This document shows, piece by piece, positions 43,162 through 45,081 of a stretch of 45,081 nt of DNA (position 1 is its first letter; each line of letters starts with the position of its first letter). This DNA comes from Elusimicrobia bacterium RIFOXYB2_FULL_49_7 (GTDB taxonomy: Bacteria; Fibrobacterota; OXYB2-FULL-49-7). The stretch lies in assembly GCA_001800515.1 (NCBI GenBank), contig MGVN01000253.1, forward strand, positions 42,900-87,980, in the 5' to 3' direction. The notes below the pieces were generated by a model. It made no database searches. It was not told the origin of the DNA and saw nothing but the letters and a program-made list of their open reading frames with translations. Position numbers and translations under genes: made by a program.

Positions 43162-44637
43162 TCAAGCCTTAAGGCTTTTCAGGATAGCTTTAAAGCCTTC
43201 CAATCCGGTTTGCAGATTTTCTACAATTTCAGCAGCAATCACATCGGGTTCCGGTAAATTATCCAAATCCGTTAAATTGTCATCCTTGAGCCAAAAGATG
43301 TCCAGGCTGGTTTTATCCCGCTCAATGATTTCCCGATAGCCATATTTCCGCCAACGGCCTTCCGGACTTTTGTCGGACCAGGTTTCTTTCCGCTTATTCC
43401 GGTTTTCCGGATTATAGCACTTAATGAACTCCTGCAGATGCTCAGGCCGAAGTGGATCTTTTTTTAAGGTATGGTGCGTATTGGTTCGATAGTCAAAAAA
43501 CCAGACCTCTTTTGTCCAGGGTGCTTTTGCAGCCGGTTTATTGTCAAAGAAAAGAACATTGGCTTTTACCCCTTGCGCATAGAAAATCCCGGTAGGTAAT
43601 CTTAAAATAGTATGCAAATCCGTTGTCTCAAGAAGCTTTTTTCGGACAATCTCACCCGCTCCTCCCTCAAACAGCACATTATCCGGTACAACCACCGCCG
43701 CTTTTCCCGTGGTTTTTAAAATAGTTCTGATATGCTGAATAAAATTGACCTGTTTATTGGAAGTCGTTGCCCAGAAATCCTGCCTGTTATAAGTCAGCTC
43801 TTCCTTTTCCTGTTCACCTTCATCATTGGTGACGGTCAGGCTGCTTTTGCGGCCAAAAGGGGGATTAGCCAGCACATAGTCAAAGCGGATTCCGGGATCA
43901 GCAATAATGGCATCCGTGGAATTCACCAGACTTTCGCCGGTCAACTCGCCGATATTGTGGAGAAAAAGATTCATAAGGCAGAGTCGCCTCGTATTGGCCA
44001 CAATCTCCCACCCTTTGAATGTCTTGGTTTTCAGGAATTCCTTCTCGGATTTATCCATTTTGTGGGTCTTGACCAGAAAGTCATAGGCTCCCAAGAAGAA
44101 ACCCCCTGTACCACAGGCGGGATCGGCAATAGTTTTATTGGGTTCAGGGCGGACGCACTCCACCATGGCGCGGATAAGCGCGCGCGGCGTAAAATACTGG
44201 CCTGCACCGCTCTTGGTATCCTCCGCATTCTTTTCAAGAAGCCCTTCATAAATATCGCCTTTGACATCCGCAGTCATGGAAACCCAATTTTCCGCATTAA
44301 TCATGTCGATAATCTTGAAAAGTTTGGCCGGATCCTGGATTTTATTCTGGGATTTCACAAAAATCTGTCCGAGCAGTCCCTTTTCCTGTCCCAGTTCTTT
44401 AAGCAGGGTTGCGTAATGGTTTTCGAGCTCCGCTCCTTTAAGCTTGGTCAGGCTCTGCCAGTTGTATTTCTTGGGCACATGGGTATCGCGATTATAAGGC
44501 GGCCTGGAATATTCGTCCGCCATCTTTAAAAACAAGAGATAGGTAAGCTGTTCCAGATAGTCCCCGTAGCCCACACCGTCGTCGCGGAGGGTGTTGCAGA
44601 AGGACCAGACTTTGGCGATGATGGATTCTGTGGTCAT
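43162..44637 (-). CDS. hsdM: Type I restriction-modification DNA methyltransferase HsdM (491 aa)
   Basis: An N-terminal HsdM_N helical domain (~5-125) is followed by the N6-adenine methyltransferase core. The SAM-binding motif I is ADPACGTGGF (171-180), and the catalytic motif IV is ANPPFGRK (257-264). The flanking GAGQYFTPRALIRAMV is a signature of the HsdM family. The length is normal and the reading frame is intact. Modification needs HsdS, and no hsdS or hsdR lies between it and lipM, so those genes must lie to the right of the window or be absent. A DinD-type gene is located 11 bases upstream. Confidence 0.95.
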   Translation of the reverse strand: MTTESIIAKVWSFCNTLRDDGVGYGDYLEQLTYLLFLKMADEYSRPPYNRDTHVPKKYNWQSLTKLKGAELENHYATLLKELGQEKGLLGQIFVKSQNKIQDPAKLFKIIDMINAENWVSMTADVKGDIYEGLLEKNAEDTKSGAGQYFTPRALIRAMVECVRPEPNKTIADPACGTGGFFLGAYDFLVKTHKMDKSEKEFLKTKTFKGWEIVANTRRLCLMNLFLHNIGELTGESLVNSTDAIIADPGIRFDYVLANPPFGRKSSLTVTNDEGEQEKEELTYNRQDFWATTSNKQVNFIQHIRTILKTTGKAAVVVPDNVLFEGGAGEIVRKKLLETTDLHTILRLPTGIFYAQGVKANVLFFDNKPAAKAPWTKEVWFFDYRTNTHHTLKKDPLRPEHLQEFIKCYNPENRNKRKETWSDKSPEGRWRKYGYREIIERDKTSLDIFWLKDDNLTDLDNLPEPDVIAAEIVENLQTGLEGFKAILKSLKA

Positions 44638-44648
44638 GGGGTTTTCCG

Positions 44649-45081
44649 TTAAATGTTTTTTTCCGGCTTTATATGCGATAAGATATTTTTCTTCGAGGAC
44701 GGCGGCAGAAAGTTTTCTCCAGTCACCACTTTCCGGCCTGTTTTATCCTCCAGTTCAACGCGTGCGTTTCGTGCGATACTCCCGCCACGCTTACCCGCAT
44801 CCGCGTTCTCGTCCATTCCCGTCGCCTTTACGGTTTCGGCAATCTGGCGGGTTGAAAGTTCCGCTAATGCGGTAAAAATGAGCTCCGCCTCGCTCATGTG
44901 GTCCCGCAGGTTCCGGGTGCGGATGCCTTTCAGGTTTTTATGGTCCTTAACCGACAACCCCGCCCATTCTTGATGGATGATATTAGTCAGGATTGCATAT
45001 TCCTCCTCCTGCGTAATCTCATGATTCTTCCAATAATCCGTAAGTTTGTTCCTGGTTTCATGGCCCATCATCCGCTGTTGA
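44649..45081 (-). CDS. dinD: DinD/BRO-type protein, C-terminal part only (gene runs off the right edge)
   Basis: The minus-strand frame stays open to the window edge, so the ATG at 45071 is probably internal and the N-terminal BRO-N domain lies outside. The visible ~143 residues match the C-terminal half of DinD (DNA-damage-inducible protein D): ETRNKLTDYW, then TRNLRDHMSEAELIFTALAE, GGSIARNARVELEDKTGRKV, and VTGENFLPPS. DinD inhibits RecA filament activity in Escherichia coli, and related genes are found inside type I restriction loci. The stop lies 11 bases before hsdM, implying one operon. Confidence 0.82.
   Translation of the reverse strand, partial: QQRMMGHETRNKLTDYWKNHEITQEEEYAILTNIIHQEWAGLSVKDHKNLKGIRTRNLRDHMSEAELIFTALAELSTRQIAETVKATGMDENADAGKRGGSIARNARVELEDKTGRKVVTGENFLPPSSKKNILSHIKPEKNI

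Noticed and set aside
43732..44529. Plus-strand open frame of 265 codons
   Set aside because: It is antisense to the intact hsdM gene and shows no protein-family features.
1..45081. CRISPR arrays, tRNA or rRNA genes, transposons, prophage
   Set aside because: No regularly spaced repeats, cloverleaf sequences, transposase or integrase motifs were seen; the DinD-type gene alone is not evidence of a prophage.

Overview
The window reads as chromosomal DNA from a diderm (Gram-negative-type) bacterium, probably of the Fibrobacterota/FCB neighbourhood. The pointers are several lipoproteins with SC or GC lipoboxes, Reg_prop-type beta-propellers, SUMF1-type and DUF5683-like envelope proteins, LapA/LapB, and outer-membrane barrel architecture. 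The phylum is an inference from gene content, not a marker result. No rRNA, tRNA, CRISPR array or insertion sequence was recognised. Coding density is very high: the longest stretches without a recognised gene are about 205-225 bases (305-509 and 9841-10064).

Region 1 (1-9582). The start of a FecR-domain secreted protein runs off the left edge on the minus strand. It diverges from an eight-gene plus-strand operon with a near-consensus promoter at 445-472. The operon encodes a periplasmic TPR protein, a propeller/Ig-like/coiled-coil/LysM protein, a small AgmX/PglI (TonB-C-like) protein, an unrecognised secreted protein, and a partner-switching set: membrane PP2C phosphatase, STAS antagonist and HATPase anti-sigma kinase. 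It ends with a short FapA/DUF342 protein. A FlgM-like gene converges on it, and two sigma-28-like sites and a hairpin lie in the gap behind that gene.

Region 2 (10065-30776, minus strand). Eleven tightly packed genes form what looks like one operon of about 20 kb. In transcription order they are a large outer-membrane barrel-like protein with Asp/Asn-rich calcium-type loops, a DUF5683-like membrane protein, three tandem paralogous lipoproteins of 813-860 residues, a 1111-residue membrane-anchored TPR protein, ExbB, two ExbDs (one carrying a CxxC...CxxC insert), a membrane-anchored propeller, and a periplasmic TPR protein. Together they suggest a proton-motive-force-driven complex spanning the envelope. 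This is the best candidate in the window for an undescribed system, and its function is unknown.

Region 3 (30924-35849, minus). A SUMF1-type lipoprotein, miaB, lapA, lapB (without its usual membrane anchor) and a TPR-SPOR protein form a translationally coupled run.

Region 4 (35994-42199, minus). An unrecognised zinc-ribbon protein is followed by a complete oppABCDF-type peptide ABC importer. Upstream lies an unusual pair of facing hairpins (42282-42347).

Region 5 (42361-45081, minus). A LipM-type octanoyltransferase, a type I restriction-modification methyltransferase (hsdM) and the C-terminal part of a DinD/BRO-type protein cut by the right edge. No hsdS or hsdR is present in the window.
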